Positions 9,401-18,990 are shown, counted from the first letter of the stretch. The stretch: 64,000 nucleotides of DNA from Natronococcus amylolyticus DSM 10524 (GCF_000337675.1 NZ_AOIB01000020.1:30408-94407); one strand, 5' to 3'. The notes: generated by a model from the letters alone, not told the origin. Program-made: numbers and translations.

Positions 9401-10903
9401 CTACTCGCCGGAGGGGAGCCGATAGCTTGCCCCCTCGTCGGTGTCCTGGACCTCGACGCCGAGCCCCTCGAGCTCGTCGCGGAGCTCGTCGGCTCGCTCG
9501 TAGTTCCCCGCCTCGCGTTCGTGCTCGCGCACGTCGAGTACGAGTTCGACGACGTCGCCGGCCAGCTCCGCGCTGCCGTCGGTCTCGCCGGTAAAGGAGA
9601 GCCCGAGTACGCTGCCGAGTTCCTCGAGGGTCTCGACGGCCTGGCGCAGTCCGCGGTAGTCGGCCTGCCCGCCCTCGCTTCCCTCGAGGTGGCGGTTGAT
9701 CGCCGCCGCGATCTCGAGCAGTGCGGACTGGGCCTCGCGGGTGTTGAAGTCGTCGTTCATCGCCTCCCTAAAGGCCTCGCGGGCCTCGTCGACCGCCTCG
9801 CGGAGTTCGCCGTCCTTGACTTTGGTGCCCGCGTTCGGGGAATCGATCGCTGCGGTCGCCGCCTCGTGGGCTCGCTCGAGGCGGTCCCACCGCTCCTCGG
9901 CTTCGGCGATCGTCTCGTCGGAGTAGAGCTGCTGGCTGTTGTACGAACCCGCGGTGAGGAACGTGCGGACGACGTTTGCCCCCCAGCGGTCGACGGCCTC
10001 GTCGACGGTGACGAAGTTGCCGAGGCTCGAGGACATCTTTTCTTCGTCCATCTGGAACAGCTCGCAGTGGAGCCAGTAGTTTGCGAACTGCTGGTCGGTC
10101 GCCGCCTCGGACTGGGCGATCTCGTTTTCGTGGTGGGGAAAGACCAGATCGCGACCGCCGACGTGGATGTCGAGGGTGTCACCGAGGTGGGTCGTGCTCA
10201 TCGCCGAGCACTCGATGTGCCAGCCGGGGCGGCCCTCGCCCCACGGCGACTCCCAGGTCAGCGCGGTCTCGCAGGCCTCCTTGGCCGGCGCGGCTCCCTC
10301 GTGGCGGTGTTCCTCGATCGCGTCGCTGTCGACGCCGTCGGCCTTCCAGAGCGCGAAGTCCGCGGGGTTTCGCTTCTCGGAGCGCTCGTCGGGGTCGCCC
10401 TGGGATTCGATCTCCTCGAGTTCCTGGTTCGAGAGCTTGCCGTACTCCTCGAAGCTGGTGACGTCGAAGTAGACCGAGCCGTTCGCCTCGTAGGCGTACC
10501 CCTTCTCCAGTAAGGTCTCGACGAGGGTGACGATCTCGGGGACGTGCTCGGAGACGCGGGGGTAGACCTCCGCCCGCAGGAGGTTCAGCGAGCGCATGTC
10601 CGCGAGGGTGCGTTCGATGTAGGTTTCGGCGACCTCGCTCTCGTCGTCGCCGAGGTCGTCCTCGCCGACGCGAGCGACGATCTTCTCGTTGACGTCGGTG
10701 AAGTTCTCGACGTGGCGGACGCCGTAGCCGAGCTGTTCGAGCCAGCGGTGCATGACGTCGACGTGGACCCACGAGCGGGCGTGGCCCAGGTGGGGCGGGT
10801 CAGAAACCGTCAGGCCGCAGTAGTAGAGCAGAACGTCGTCGGGATCCTGCGGCTCGAACGGCTCCGTCTCGCCCGTCAACGTGTTCGTCACGTTCAGGGT
10901 CAT
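9401..10903 (-). CDS. cysS: Cysteinyl-tRNA synthetase
   Basis: This class I synthetase charges tRNA(Cys). The 500-residue sequence has the zinc and ATP site at its N-terminus (YYCGLTVSDPPHLGHARSWVH, with HLGH at 38-41 as the HIGH motif). WHIECSAMS lies in the middle, HVGGRDLVFPHHENEIAQSE follows, and the KMSKS equivalent is EKMSSSLGNF. The C-terminal anticodon-binding part is helical and acidic. The length is normal. The start ATG 10903 directly precedes the family-typical MTLNVTNTLTGE. It is probably a single-gene transcript. Confidence 0.96.
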   Translation of the reverse strand: MTLNVTNTLTGETEPFEPQDPDDVLLYYCGLTVSDPPHLGHARSWVHVDVMHRWLEQLGYGVRHVENFTDVNEKIVARVGEDDLGDDESEVAETYIERTLADMRSLNLLRAEVYPRVSEHVPEIVTLVETLLEKGYAYEANGSVYFDVTSFEEYGKLSNQELEEIESQGDPDERSEKRNPADFALWKADGVDSDAIEEHRHEGAAPAKEACETALTWESPWGEGRPGWHIECSAMSTTHLGDTLDIHVGGRDLVFPHHENEIAQSEAATDQQFANYWLHCELFQMDEEKMSSSLGNFVTVDEAVDRWGANVVRTFLTAGSYNSQQLYSDETIAEAEERWDRLERAHEAATAAIDSPNAGTKVKDGELREAVDEAREAFREAMNDDFNTREAQSALLEIAAAINRHLEGSEGGQADYRGLRQAVETLEELGSVLGLSFTGETDGSAELAGDVVELVLDVREHEREAGNYERADELRDELEGLGVEVQDTDEGASYRLPSGE

Positions 10904-10956
10904 TACAGGGGTGTATCCGCGGCCTGCAGTTAAAACGTGTCTTTACCTCCGAAGCG

Positions 10957-11460
10957 CTACTCCCGGACGGGAACGGCCTCGAGGGCGTCCTCGACCGTCC
11001 GAAGGGCGTCGGCTCCCGCGACTCCTTCCACGACGAGCATCATCGCCCCTTCCCCGACGCCGGCTGCGGTCGGCTCGATCCCCTCGATCCCGAGTCGTTC
11101 CAGCGTCGTCCCGAGCGCGACCGTGTCGACGTCGCCCGTCGCGACGATCGCCGTCAGGTCGCCGCTGTCGGACCTGAACGACGTCCCGCCGATCGCGAAC
11201 AGCGCCGTCTCGGGCTGGGAGCCGTCGATCGAGGCTGGCGTGATTCCGCGTTCCATCCTGACCCGAACCTCTCGAGCGTCGGTCCCGTAGGCAGGAAGCT
11301 CCTCGGCGTAGCGGCGGATCGCCGTCGCGACTGCGTCGGTCTCGCCGTCGACGTCGAGATACCGGGCTGCCGCGGTGTAGTTGACGACTCCGGCCCGCAG
11401 TGCGTCGACGAGAAACGGGCTCCCGTCGACAGCTCGACGCGTTTCGCTCGCGAGCGACAT
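10957..11460 (-). CDS. Conserved haloarchaeal protein of unknown function
   Basis: The 167-residue product begins MSLASETRRAVDGSPFLVDALRAGVVNYTAAARYLDV. Two later segments, TALFAIGGTSFRSDSGDLTAIVATGDVDTVALGTTL and MMLVVEGVAGADALRTVEDAL, alternate beta and alpha in a way that suggests an ACT-like regulatory fold. The first 60 residues look helical and could be a small DNA- or protein-binding domain. I prefer ATG 11460 because residues added by the upstream in-frame ATG (11634) lack any pattern and would overlap bolA. The function is unknown. Confidence 0.75.
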   Translation of the reverse strand: MSLASETRRAVDGSPFLVDALRAGVVNYTAAARYLDVDGETDAVATAIRRYAEELPAYGTDAREVRVRMERGITPASIDGSQPETALFAIGGTSFRSDSGDLTAIVATGDVDTVALGTTLERLGIEGIEPTAAGVGEGAMMLVVEGVAGADALRTVEDALEAVPVRE

Positions 11461-11554
11461 AGATGTACAGCTGTGACACACAACCGCGGAGGGATAAGCC
11501 TCGTGGTCGGCGGCGACCGCGGTGCTTTTGCCGCGAGCGCTCCATCGATCGAGT

Positions 11555-11806
11555 ATGAAACCCGACGACGTCGAAGCCGTGATCGAGTCCGAACTCGAGG
11601 GCGCCGAGGCAACCGTCACGCACGCACGTGACAAACACGACGACGATCACCTCGCCGCGACGGTCGTCTCGCCGACGTTCGAGGGCGAGTCGCTCGTCGG
11701 CCAACACCAGCAGGTGTACGACGCCCTCGAGGACCACATGACGACCGATATTCACGCCCTCGAGCTGTCGACGTACACGCCCGAGGAGTACGACGACCTC
11801 GAGTAG
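11555..11806 (+). CDS. BolA family protein
   Basis: The 83-residue product MKPDDVEAVIESELEGAEATV... matches the small BolA/IbaG fold (alpha-beta-beta-alpha). It has the diagnostic segment VVSPTFEGESLVGQHQQVYDAL and a final strand with IHALELSTYTPEEY. BolA proteins cooperate with monothiol glutaredoxins in iron-sulfur and iron handling. The conserved His in IHALEL is present. The ATG at 11555 gives the family-typical length; the upstream in-frame ATG (11522) only adds 11 unrelated residues. It is divergent from the preceding unknown gene across 94 bases. Confidence 0.9.
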   Translation: MKPDDVEAVIESELEGAEATVTHARDKHDDDHLAATVVSPTFEGESLVGQHQQVYDALEDHMTTDIHALELSTYTPEEYDDLE

Positions 11807-11897
11807 CCGGCGTCGGTCGGCCTGCGACCGCCTTCCGATCCGTCTCCACCGACGGTCGAACCACAGGATACTCGTGTTCGCTCGCGAGAACGTTCGT

Positions 11898-12359
11898 ATG
11901 GAGTCGCTTCACCCGCGAATCAGGCTGTTGTGGATCGCACAGACGGCGATCCTGGCGGCCGTGCTCGGTGCCGTCCTCGTCGCCGTCGACCGGTGGCTCG
12001 TCCCCGTGCCGACGGCCGGACTGGTGGGTATCGTCGCCGTCGCGGCGGTCCTCGGAATCGCCTACGCCGTCCGGCTCTACCAGATCTGGCAGTTCGAACT
12101 GCAGGGCGACGCCCTCTATCTCGAGCGCGGTGTCATCACGTTCGTCGAGACGGCCGTCCCGTTCGTTCGGGTCCAACACGTCGACACGCAGTTCGGCCCC
12201 GTCGAGCGAACGCTCGGACTCTCGAGCGTCGTCGTCTACACGGCAGGCTCGCGAAACGCCGACGTTCGGATCCCCGGACTGACGCCGGATCGCGCCCGGA
12301 AGCTACAGGATACGCTCCGAGAACTCGCCGTCGAAAGTGAGGCCGACGACGCCGTATGA
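11898..12359 (+). CDS. Bacterial-PH-domain membrane protein, YdbS-like (copy 1)
   Basis: The 153-residue protein has two membrane helices (about 12-35 and 42-62) followed by one bPH2 domain. That domain carries the family signature FELQGDALYLERGVITFVETAVPFVRVQHVD and SSVVVYTAGSRNADVRIPGL. It is the small partner of the three-domain protein encoded next, and their genes overlap by 4 bases (ATGA). A second copy of the pair is at 16065-18109. In Bacillus the YdbS-YdbT pair protects against certain antimicrobial peptides; whether that applies here is unknown. The start at 11898 puts MESLHPR first, matching the MERLNPR start of the paralogue. Confidence 0.85.
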   Translation: MESLHPRIRLLWIAQTAILAAVLGAVLVAVDRWLVPVPTAGLVGIVAVAAVLGIAYAVRLYQIWQFELQGDALYLERGVITFVETAVPFVRVQHVDTQFGPVERTLGLSSVVVYTAGSRNADVRIPGLTPDRARKLQDTLRELAVESEADDAV

Positions 12360-13996
12360 ATCGGCTCCACCCCTTCAGCGCGGTCGTCTACGCGCTTCGG
12401 TACGGCCTGCTGTGGCTGTGGGTTCCGTTCTTCCTCGTCACCGCCCTCGCGGGGACCGTCGCGGCCGTCAGCATCGCCTGGCTGCCGGTGGTCACGGCGC
12501 TTGGCTTCCTCTTTGGCGCCGCGTACGGTATCGTCTACTACTACCGCTTCGAATACGGAATCACGCCGGACACGTTCGACGTCGCCTCCGGGGTCGTCGC
12601 GCGTCGCTCCCGCGAGATACCCTATCGGCGGATCCAGAACGTCGACGTCCGCCAGGGCGTGTTACAGCGCGTCCTCGGGCTCGCGGTCGTCACCGTCGAA
12701 ACCGCTGGCGGCGGCAACAGCGAGGCGGCACTCCAACTCGTGAGCAAGTCGGAGGCCGATCGCCTCCAGCACCAGATCCGGCGTCGAACCGCCGGCGTCG
12801 ACGCCGACGACCCCGACCGAGCCACCTCCGAGGCATCCGAGGACGGCCGACCACTCGACGATGAACCGCTCGACGAGCAGCCGTCTCGAGTCGATAGAAC
12901 TCCCGAGACGCCGCCGGCTTCCGAGACGCGACCCCGGCGCGAACCGACCGAACCGAGCCGAAAACGGCTGTTCGCCCTCGATTCTCGAGAACTGCTCCTC
13001 TACTCGCTGACGACGCTGCGGCCAGCTGCCCTCGCCGCCGTTGGATTCCTGTTTTTCTTCGCGACCGATACGATTCTCGACTTCCTCGTGACCCTCTCGC
13101 AGCCGTTCGGCGGTCCGCAGGACCTCCAGACGGGCGACACACAGAGCTACGGCGTCCTGACGGTCGTCTCGATGATAAACGGGATCGTCATTACCTACCT
13201 CGTCAGTGTGGCCTACACCTTCGCGACGTACTACGACTTCCGGCTCGGTCGGGTCGACGAGGACTTCGTCTACGAGCGAGGGTTGCTCCAGCGCTACAGC
13301 GGCTCGATCCCCGCGGAGAAGGTACAGTCGGTGACGATCACCGACAACCCGCTCCAGCGGCTGATCGACTACGCCGGACTGTGGGTCGAGACGGCCGGCT
13401 ACGGCCCCGACAGCAGCGGCGGCAGCCAGTCGGCCGTTCCCATGGCCCGCGCGGCTCACGTCCACCGGTTCGCGGAGAACCTCACGCACGTCGAAACGCC
13501 CGCGTTCGCGAGTCCGTCGCCGATCGCCCGCCGTCGATATCTCGTTCGCTACTCCCTGATCGCCGCCGTCGTCGTCGCCGCCGCCCTCGCACTCGCACAG
13601 GTGGCGCCCCTCGAGCGGTGGTATCTCGCCGCGGTCGTCTTTGCGGCGGTCCCGCCCGCGGCCCACCTGCGGTACGTCCATCTTGGCTACTACGTCGGCG
13701 AGGACCACCTGGTGATCCGCCGTGGATTCTGGCGCCGACGGACGACCGTGATCCCCTACTTCCGGATCCAGACCGTCTCCACCCGACGATCGGTCTTCCA
13801 GCGCCGGCTCGGCATCGCCTCGCTGGTCGTCGACACCGCCAGCTCGCGGACGCTGTTCTGGGATACCCCGACGATATACGACGTCGACCTCGAGGACGCC
13901 CGTGGCGCCCACCGAACCGGCCGGAAGCGTCTGCAGTCGGCCCTGCGAGAGCGGGCTCGCGCCGACGACGCCGGCTTTTCGGTGGATTTTACCTGA
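12356..13996 (+). CDS. Triple bacterial-PH-domain membrane protein, YdbT-like (copy 1)
   Basis: The 546-residue protein contains three bPH2 modules, each preceded by a helix pair. Their hallmarks are YGITPDTFDVASGVVARRSREIPYRRIQNVDV (about 68-100), FVYERGLLQRYSGSIPAEKVQSVTI (about 305-330) and LVIRRGFWRRRTTVIPYFRIQTVSTR (about 453-480). An acidic, Pro-rich linker (about 145-200) joins modules one and two. It overlaps the YdbS-like gene upstream by 4 bases, so the two are co-translated. The paralogue at 16550-18109 has the same order but a shorter linker. The role is unknown; a membrane-associated scaffold or envelope defence is plausible from bacterial relatives. Confidence 0.85.
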   Translation: MNRLHPFSAVVYALRYGLLWLWVPFFLVTALAGTVAAVSIAWLPVVTALGFLFGAAYGIVYYYRFEYGITPDTFDVASGVVARRSREIPYRRIQNVDVRQGVLQRVLGLAVVTVETAGGGNSEAALQLVSKSEADRLQHQIRRRTAGVDADDPDRATSEASEDGRPLDDEPLDEQPSRVDRTPETPPASETRPRREPTEPSRKRLFALDSRELLLYSLTTLRPAALAAVGFLFFFATDTILDFLVTLSQPFGGPQDLQTGDTQSYGVLTVVSMINGIVITYLVSVAYTFATYYDFRLGRVDEDFVYERGLLQRYSGSIPAEKVQSVTITDNPLQRLIDYAGLWVETAGYGPDSSGGSQSAVPMARAAHVHRFAENLTHVETPAFASPSPIARRRYLVRYSLIAAVVVAAALALAQVAPLERWYLAAVVFAAVPPAAHLRYVHLGYYVGEDHLVIRRGFWRRRTTVIPYFRIQTVSTRRSVFQRRLGIASLVVDTASSRTLFWDTPTIYDVDLEDARGAHRTGRKRLQSALRERARADDAGFSVDFT

Positions 13997-14016
13997 CCCC
14001 TCTCGAGGTGTCGGGT

Positions 14017-15432
14017 ATGACACGCGACGACGAGTTCCGCACCGAGGAGGACAGTCTCGGCGAGATGCAGGTGCCGGCCGACGCCTACTGGGGCGCCCAG
14101 ACCCAGCGCGCGATCCAGAACTTCCCGATCTCGGGGATTTCGTTCAGTCGGCGGTTCGTCCGCGGGCTCGGCGTCGTCAAGAAGGCCGCCGCCCAGGCCA
14201 ACCGCGACCTCGGCCTGGTCGAGGACGACGTCGCCGAGGCGATCGTCGAGGCCGCGGACGAGGTCATCGCCGGCGAGCACGACGACCAGTTCCCGGTCGA
14301 CGTCTTCCAGACCGGCTCCGGGACCTCCTCGAACATGAACGCCAACGAGGTCATCGCCAACCGCGCCGCCGAGCTCATGGGAAGCGAGATCGGCGACCGC
14401 GTCGTCCACCCCAACGACCACGTCAACTACGGTCAGTCGTCCAACGACGTGATCCCGACCGCGATGCACGTCGCCTCCCTCGAGGCCGTCGAGAAGGATG
14501 TTATCCCCGCACTGGATACGCTCCGGGAGTCCCTCGAGCGCAAAGAGGAGGAGTTCGACGACGTCGTCAAGACGGGTCGAACCCACCTCCAGGACGCGAC
14601 GCCGGTGACGCTCGGCCAGGAGTTCGGCGGCTACCGCACCCAGGTCGAGAAGGGGCTCGACCGCGTCGACAAGGTTCGGAACCACCTCGCGGAGCTCGCG
14701 CTGGGCGGCACCGCGACCGGGACGGGGCTGAACACCCACGAGGAGTTCCCCGGCCGCGCGGCGGAGTACATCACGAAAGAGACCGGCGTCCAGTTCCGCG
14801 AGGCCGACAACCACTTCGAGGCCCAGGCGGCCCACGACGCGATGTCCGAAGCTCACGGCGCCCTCCGAGTCGTCGCGGGCTCGCTGAACAAGATCGCCAA
14901 CGATCTTCGGCTACTGGCCTCCGGCCCGCGAAACGGGCTGGGCGAGATCGAACAGCCCGAGAACCAGCCCGGCTCCTCGATCATGCCCGGCAAGATCAAC
15001 CCCGTCGTCGCCGAGGCGGTCAACCAGGTCCACAAGCAGGTCGTCGGCAACGACGCCGCCGTCTCCGCGGGCGCCGCGGAGGGCCAGATCGACCTCAACC
15101 TCTACAAACCCGTCCTCGCCCACAACTTCCTCGAGTCCGCGGAGCTGATCGCGAACTCGAGCCAGATCTTCGCCGAGCGGTTCGTCGACCCGCTCGAAGC
15201 CAATCGCGAACACTGCGAGGAGCGCGTCGAACAGTCGATGGCGATGGCCACCTCGCTGAACGTCCACATCGGCTACGACAAGGCCAGCGAGGTCGCCAAA
15301 ACGGCGCTCAAGGAGGACAAGACGGTTCGCGAGGTCGTTCTCGAGAAGGGCTACCTCGACGAGGAGGAGGCCGACGAGGTGCTCGACCCCGAGAAGATGA
15401 CCCAGCGCGGTATCCTGGGCCGCGAGGAGTGA
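14017..15432 (+). CDS. fumC: Class II fumarate hydratase
   Basis: This TCA-cycle enzyme interconverts fumarate and malate. The 471-residue protein carries the superfamily signature GSSIMPGKINPVVAEAVNQV, with the catalytic Ser of the mobile loop. Two other conserved segments are present: FQTGSGTSSNMNANEVIANRA, and KTGRTHLQDATPVTLGQEFGGY with the catalytic His. The length is standard for iron-independent fumarase. The ATG at 14017 gives MTRDDEFRTEEDSLGEMQVPADAYWGAQTQRA, matching the family N-terminus. It lies 20 bases after the PH-domain gene and could be co-transcribed with it. Confidence 0.96.
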   Translation: MTRDDEFRTEEDSLGEMQVPADAYWGAQTQRAIQNFPISGISFSRRFVRGLGVVKKAAAQANRDLGLVEDDVAEAIVEAADEVIAGEHDDQFPVDVFQTGSGTSSNMNANEVIANRAAELMGSEIGDRVVHPNDHVNYGQSSNDVIPTAMHVASLEAVEKDVIPALDTLRESLERKEEEFDDVVKTGRTHLQDATPVTLGQEFGGYRTQVEKGLDRVDKVRNHLAELALGGTATGTGLNTHEEFPGRAAEYITKETGVQFREADNHFEAQAAHDAMSEAHGALRVVAGSLNKIANDLRLLASGPRNGLGEIEQPENQPGSSIMPGKINPVVAEAVNQVHKQVVGNDAAVSAGAAEGQIDLNLYKPVLAHNFLESAELIANSSQIFAERFVDPLEANREHCEERVEQSMAMATSLNVHIGYDKASEVAKTALKEDKTVREVVLEKGYLDEEEADEVLDPEKMTQRGILGREE

Positions 15433-15719
15433 GCCCGGCGTTCCGAACGGACGTCTCGTAGCTCACCGCCGGATCAACTCGAGTATCGGCCCATCCATCA
15501 CAATCCTGTCATAGCGTGACAGGGGTCGGCCGCTCGAGGGTGCGTTCTCGGGAACGTCTCGCGAAACGAAGCACACGGACTCGAGTACTATCGACTACTG
15601 ATCGTTCTTTCTTGTCTGTCGGTCGAACCCAAACCAACCGAATGAGGCCGAATCAAGCGCGATCCGGGCGCAAGAAAAGAACCCAAGCAGTTTTTACGGA
15701 TGCTCGCGTCAGACGAAAT

Positions 15720-15953
15720 ATGCACACCTGTCGTAACTGCAACCAGTCGTTCCAGACCGAGCTCGCCCTCGAACTCCACCGGGATACCTGTGAGAAAGCC
15801 CAACTGTTCTGTCAGGTATGCGGCGACCGATTCCGCGAGCGAGACGCGACCGAGGACGGGTGGCACTACGAGTGTCCCGCCGAGGACTGCGACGGAGAGG
15901 GGCTCCGAGAGGATCTCTATCAGGTCGACGACGTCCGAACGGCGACACACTGA
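15720..15953 (+). CDS. Small two-finger zinc protein
   Basis: The 77-residue product MHTCRNCNQSFQTELALELHRDTCEKAQLFCQVCGDRF... has a C2H2/C2HC-type finger (CRNC...HRDTC). A second Cys-x2-Cys knuckle (CQVC) is completed by YECPAEDCDGEG. Such small zinc proteins are common in haloarchaea and usually act as adaptors or regulators; the target is unknown. I chose ATG 15720 because a TATA-like TTTTTACGG at 15691-15699 lies 26 bases before it, and everything upstream in frame is low-complexity Arg-rich sequence. It sits between the two PH-domain operons. Confidence 0.8.
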   Translation: MHTCRNCNQSFQTELALELHRDTCEKAQLFCQVCGDRFRERDATEDGWHYECPAEDCDGEGLREDLYQVDDVRTATH

Positions 15954-16064
15954 CCGCCCCGGTTTTCCGCGCTTTCTCCCTCGATTCGGGGTTCTATCCG
16001 TTTCTGACTCCTGCCCGATTCCGAGATCCGACTTTTTATTCGCACCCCTTCCCTTCGATTCCTC

Positions 16065-16553
16065 ATGGAGCGACTCAATCCCCGGGTCCGCGTCGTCTGG
16101 CTGTTCTTGGCGGTATTCCGGGCTGGAATCGTCGGCGGATTTCTCGTCGGCGCCGCGCTGGTACTCTCAGAGACGGGGCTATGGGCGAACTCGCCGGACC
16201 TACTCGTTCCGGGTGCGATCGGTCTCGCGGTCGCCCTTGGACTCGTCCGCATCATCGTCGCCTGGCGGCGCTACGCCGTCTGGCGCTTCGAGGTGCAGGA
16301 CGACGGGCTCTACATCGAGCGGGGGGTCTTCACCCGGATCAAGACCGTCGTCCCCTACGTCCGCGTCCAGCACGTCGACTCGAGGCGGTCGCCGATCGAG
16401 CGAACGACCGGGCTGGCGACGGTCGTCGTCTACACGGCGGGCTCGCGAAGCGCCGACGTCGCGATCCCCGGACTGACGCCAGAGCGAGCCGAGCAGCTCC
16501 GTGAGGACCTGCGCCGGCTCGCGATCGAGAGCGAGGGTGAGGACGCGGTATGA
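16065..16553 (+). CDS. Bacterial-PH-domain membrane protein, YdbS-like (copy 2)
   Basis: The 162-residue protein is a paralogue of the protein encoded at 11898-12359. It has the same N-terminal pattern (MERLNPRVRVVWLFLAVF), two membrane helices, then a bPH2 domain with FEVQDDGLYIERGVFTRIKTVVPYVRVQHVDSRRSPIERTTGL and VVVYTAGSRSADVAIPGLTPERAEQLREDL. A TATA-like ACTTTTTATT at 16031-16040 is 29 bases before the ATG, indicating a leaderless transcript. It overlaps the next gene by 4 bases. The function is unknown. Confidence 0.85.
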   Translation: MERLNPRVRVVWLFLAVFRAGIVGGFLVGAALVLSETGLWANSPDLLVPGAIGLAVALGLVRIIVAWRRYAVWRFEVQDDGLYIERGVFTRIKTVVPYVRVQHVDSRRSPIERTTGLATVVVYTAGSRSADVAIPGLTPERAEQLREDLRRLAIESEGEDAV

Positions 16554-18109
16554 GAAAACTCCACCCGCTCTCGATCGCGGTCAGATCGATCTCGCGCAGC
16601 GTCAACGTCGGGCTCCTCTTTTTCATCGCCGGCGTCTTCGCCTCGCCTGGCGGTGCCGGGGGGACACTCGTCTCCGTCGGCGGGATGGTGTTGCTCGGAA
16701 TCGTCGTCGCAGTCGTCTACGAGGTCGCCTACTACGAGCGGTTCCGGTACGAACTCACGGCGGACACGTTCGACGTCGCCTCCGGGGTCCTCGCGAGGCG
16801 CGACCGGGAGGTTCCGCTGCGACGGATCCAGAACGTCGACGTCCGTCAGCCGGTTCTCAGCCGACTGTTCGGGCTCGCGGCCGTCCACATCGAGACCGCC
16901 GGCGGCGGCCAGACCGAGGTCTCCCTGCAGTACGTCGACGAGGAGGAAGCTCGACGACTCAGACGCCAGCTTCGCCGCGGCGCGCGAGCCGAAGACGACG
17001 AGGGCGAGGAGTCGGCGTCCGAGACTCGAGACTCGAGCCCGGACGACGAAGAGGAGCTTCTCTTCGAGATCGAACCCCGGGAGCTGGCGATCCTCAGCGT
17101 GTTCACGATCGACCCCGGGGCCAGCCTGCTGGGCGGAATCGCGCTGTCCTTTCTCAGCGGGTTCGACCCGTCGACGCTGATCCCGGCCGACCTGGTCGAC
17201 GGCCTACCCGGCGCCGAGGGTGGGCTCGTCGCCCTCGCGTGGCTCGTCGTCCTGTTCCTGCTCGCGGCCTGGGTCGTCAGCGCCGTCCTCACCTTCAACC
17301 GCTACTACGGGTTCCGACTCACCCGCGGCGGCGACGAACTCTACTACGAGCGGGGGCTCGTCCAGCGCTACAGCGGAACGATCCCCCTCGAGAAAGTTCA
17401 GACGCTGACGATCACCGAGCGCGTGCCGTTCCGGTGGTTCGGCTACGGCGCGCTAGCGGTCGAAACCGCCGGCTACGCGCCCGGGCAGGGCTCTCGAGGG
17501 ACGGAGTCGGCGATCCCGCTTGCGGGCTACGACCGCGTCGTGGGCCTGGCCCGATCGATCGAGCCCTTCGGCGAGGTCGACCTCGAGGCCCCGCCCAAGC
17601 GCGCACGGGAACGGTACGGCGTTCGGTACCTGCTGGTCGTCGGTGCGTTGGTCGGCGCCGGCTACCTGCTCACGACCGCGACGGCGCTCGAGCGGTGGTA
17701 CCTCCCCGCTGCCCTGATCGTCCTCGTCCCCGCCGCGGCCCACCTGAAGTGGCGCAATCGGGGCCACCAGCTCGGTGACCGCTACGTCTTCACCCGAACC
17801 GGGTTCTGGAACCGGACGACCAAGGTCGTCCCCTACTACCGCGTCCAGGCGGTGTTGCACACCCAGTCGATCTTCCAGCGACGGCGCCGCCTGGCGAGCG
17901 TCACCGCCGACACCGCCAGCTCGGCCTCGCTTCTCGGCCGCGCAGCGACCGCCTACGACATCGACGACGAGCGCGGGCTCGAGATGCAACTCGAGATCGA
18001 GGAGCGGTTGCAGGAACGGCTTCGGGCACGAAAGCGAGAGCGGACGGTCGGAGAGTGGTTTCAGCACGACCTTTCGAACGACGAATCGGCCGGTGACGAC
18101 TCGGAATAG
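16550..18109 (+). CDS. Triple bacterial-PH-domain membrane protein, YdbT-like (copy 2)
   Basis: The 519-residue protein is a paralogue of the 546-residue protein at 12356-13996. Its three modules show YELTADTFDVASGVLARRDREVPLRRIQNVDVRQPV, ELYYERGLVQRYSGTIPLEKVQTLTITE and YVFTRTGFWNRTTKVVPYYRVQAVLHTQS. The interdomain linker (about 140-170) is acidic. The C-terminus is charged and extended compared with copy 1. It forms a two-gene operon with the small YdbS-like partner. Keeping two complete pairs within 6 kb suggests non-redundant roles, perhaps towards different ligands. Confidence 0.85.
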   Translation: MRKLHPLSIAVRSISRSVNVGLLFFIAGVFASPGGAGGTLVSVGGMVLLGIVVAVVYEVAYYERFRYELTADTFDVASGVLARRDREVPLRRIQNVDVRQPVLSRLFGLAAVHIETAGGGQTEVSLQYVDEEEARRLRRQLRRGARAEDDEGEESASETRDSSPDDEEELLFEIEPRELAILSVFTIDPGASLLGGIALSFLSGFDPSTLIPADLVDGLPGAEGGLVALAWLVVLFLLAAWVVSAVLTFNRYYGFRLTRGGDELYYERGLVQRYSGTIPLEKVQTLTITERVPFRWFGYGALAVETAGYAPGQGSRGTESAIPLAGYDRVVGLARSIEPFGEVDLEAPPKRARERYGVRYLLVVGALVGAGYLLTTATALERWYLPAALIVLVPAAAHLKWRNRGHQLGDRYVFTRTGFWNRTTKVVPYYRVQAVLHTQSIFQRRRRLASVTADTASSASLLGRAATAYDIDDERGLEMQLEIEERLQERLRARKRERTVGEWFQHDLSNDESAGDDSE

Positions 18110-18990
18110 CCCACGTCTGCCGTTCGCCGAACTCGGTCGTAGCGTCTCTCCGTCGAACCGCAACCGATCGAATCGATATATCGAAATAGGATTTACGAGT
18201 CCATTTTCCATCATCCGATACCCTCATACGGACCGATCATTCCAATAGACACCTCACTGTAACGATATGTTTTCATTGTGTGCTCCCGGATCGCCGGAGA
18301 CGTAGCACATCACAACGAGTCGGACACGGTGAGGAGTCGGCAACGGGGCCCCTATATAGTTGGACTGGGAACGGCTGAACTCGAGTGTTGCGGACCGAGC
18401 GAGTGTGCAAGCCGCGGTTCGTCCAGACGCCTCGGGGCCCACCCTCGTTGCTGTAGCAAGTGAGGAAACCATCGCTTCGAACCTCGTTACGCTCCGTCGC
18501 TCCTGGTACAAACGCGATCGTAGCGACCGCTGTCCCTCAACTACGCGGGCGTATCGATATCCGGTACACCCGTCGAAGTTCGGGACCAGTGTTGTAACGC
18601 CCTCACTCCCCGACCGGAGCCCTCGTGACCCTTCACAGCCACGACGGAGGTGGTACTGGGGGGTCAGGAACTCGATGCTGTTTTCGCCGCTTTCCGTTCG
18701 GATCGTCTCGACTAGAGACGCGACTCCCACCACCGGGTTCCGACGCCCGTCGGAGTCGAACCGAAACTCACTCGAGGTCACAGCGGGACGGCGCAGAAGG
18801 CTCGGCTGTAGCCGTCCGCAGAACGCGACACGTTCTGCAGCCGAGATGAACCGACGATTCGCCGACCGTCGGAGAGCGTAACACTCCAAAAGGCTTCACG
18901 AGATCGAAGATCTGCGAACGTGAGAGCAAGTACGGATGCACTCGTTGACCTCGAGTGTTACCGGAAGGGTACGTCCAACGGACCCAGAGG
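18110..18990. other. Gene-free region, AT-rich then structured
   Basis: I find no credible gene; long frames on either strand are Arg/Ser-rich and pattern-free. The stretch 18170-18290 is noticeably AT-richer than its surroundings. Inverted repeats include GCAGAACG/CGTTCTGC (18821-18841, 5-base loop) and CGGCT/AGCCG around 18803-18814. These resemble degraded versions of the triloop-hairpin elements seen at 8.7 kb. The region is probably decayed mobile or repeat DNA next to the recombinase locus. Confidence 0.5.

Noticed and set aside
18254..18889. Long minus-strand frame (211 codons) in the gap at 18 kb
   Set aside because: It is rich in Arg, Ser and Cys with no recognisable domain, lacks the acidic bias of haloarchaeal proteins and crosses inverted repeats; I treat it as non-coding.
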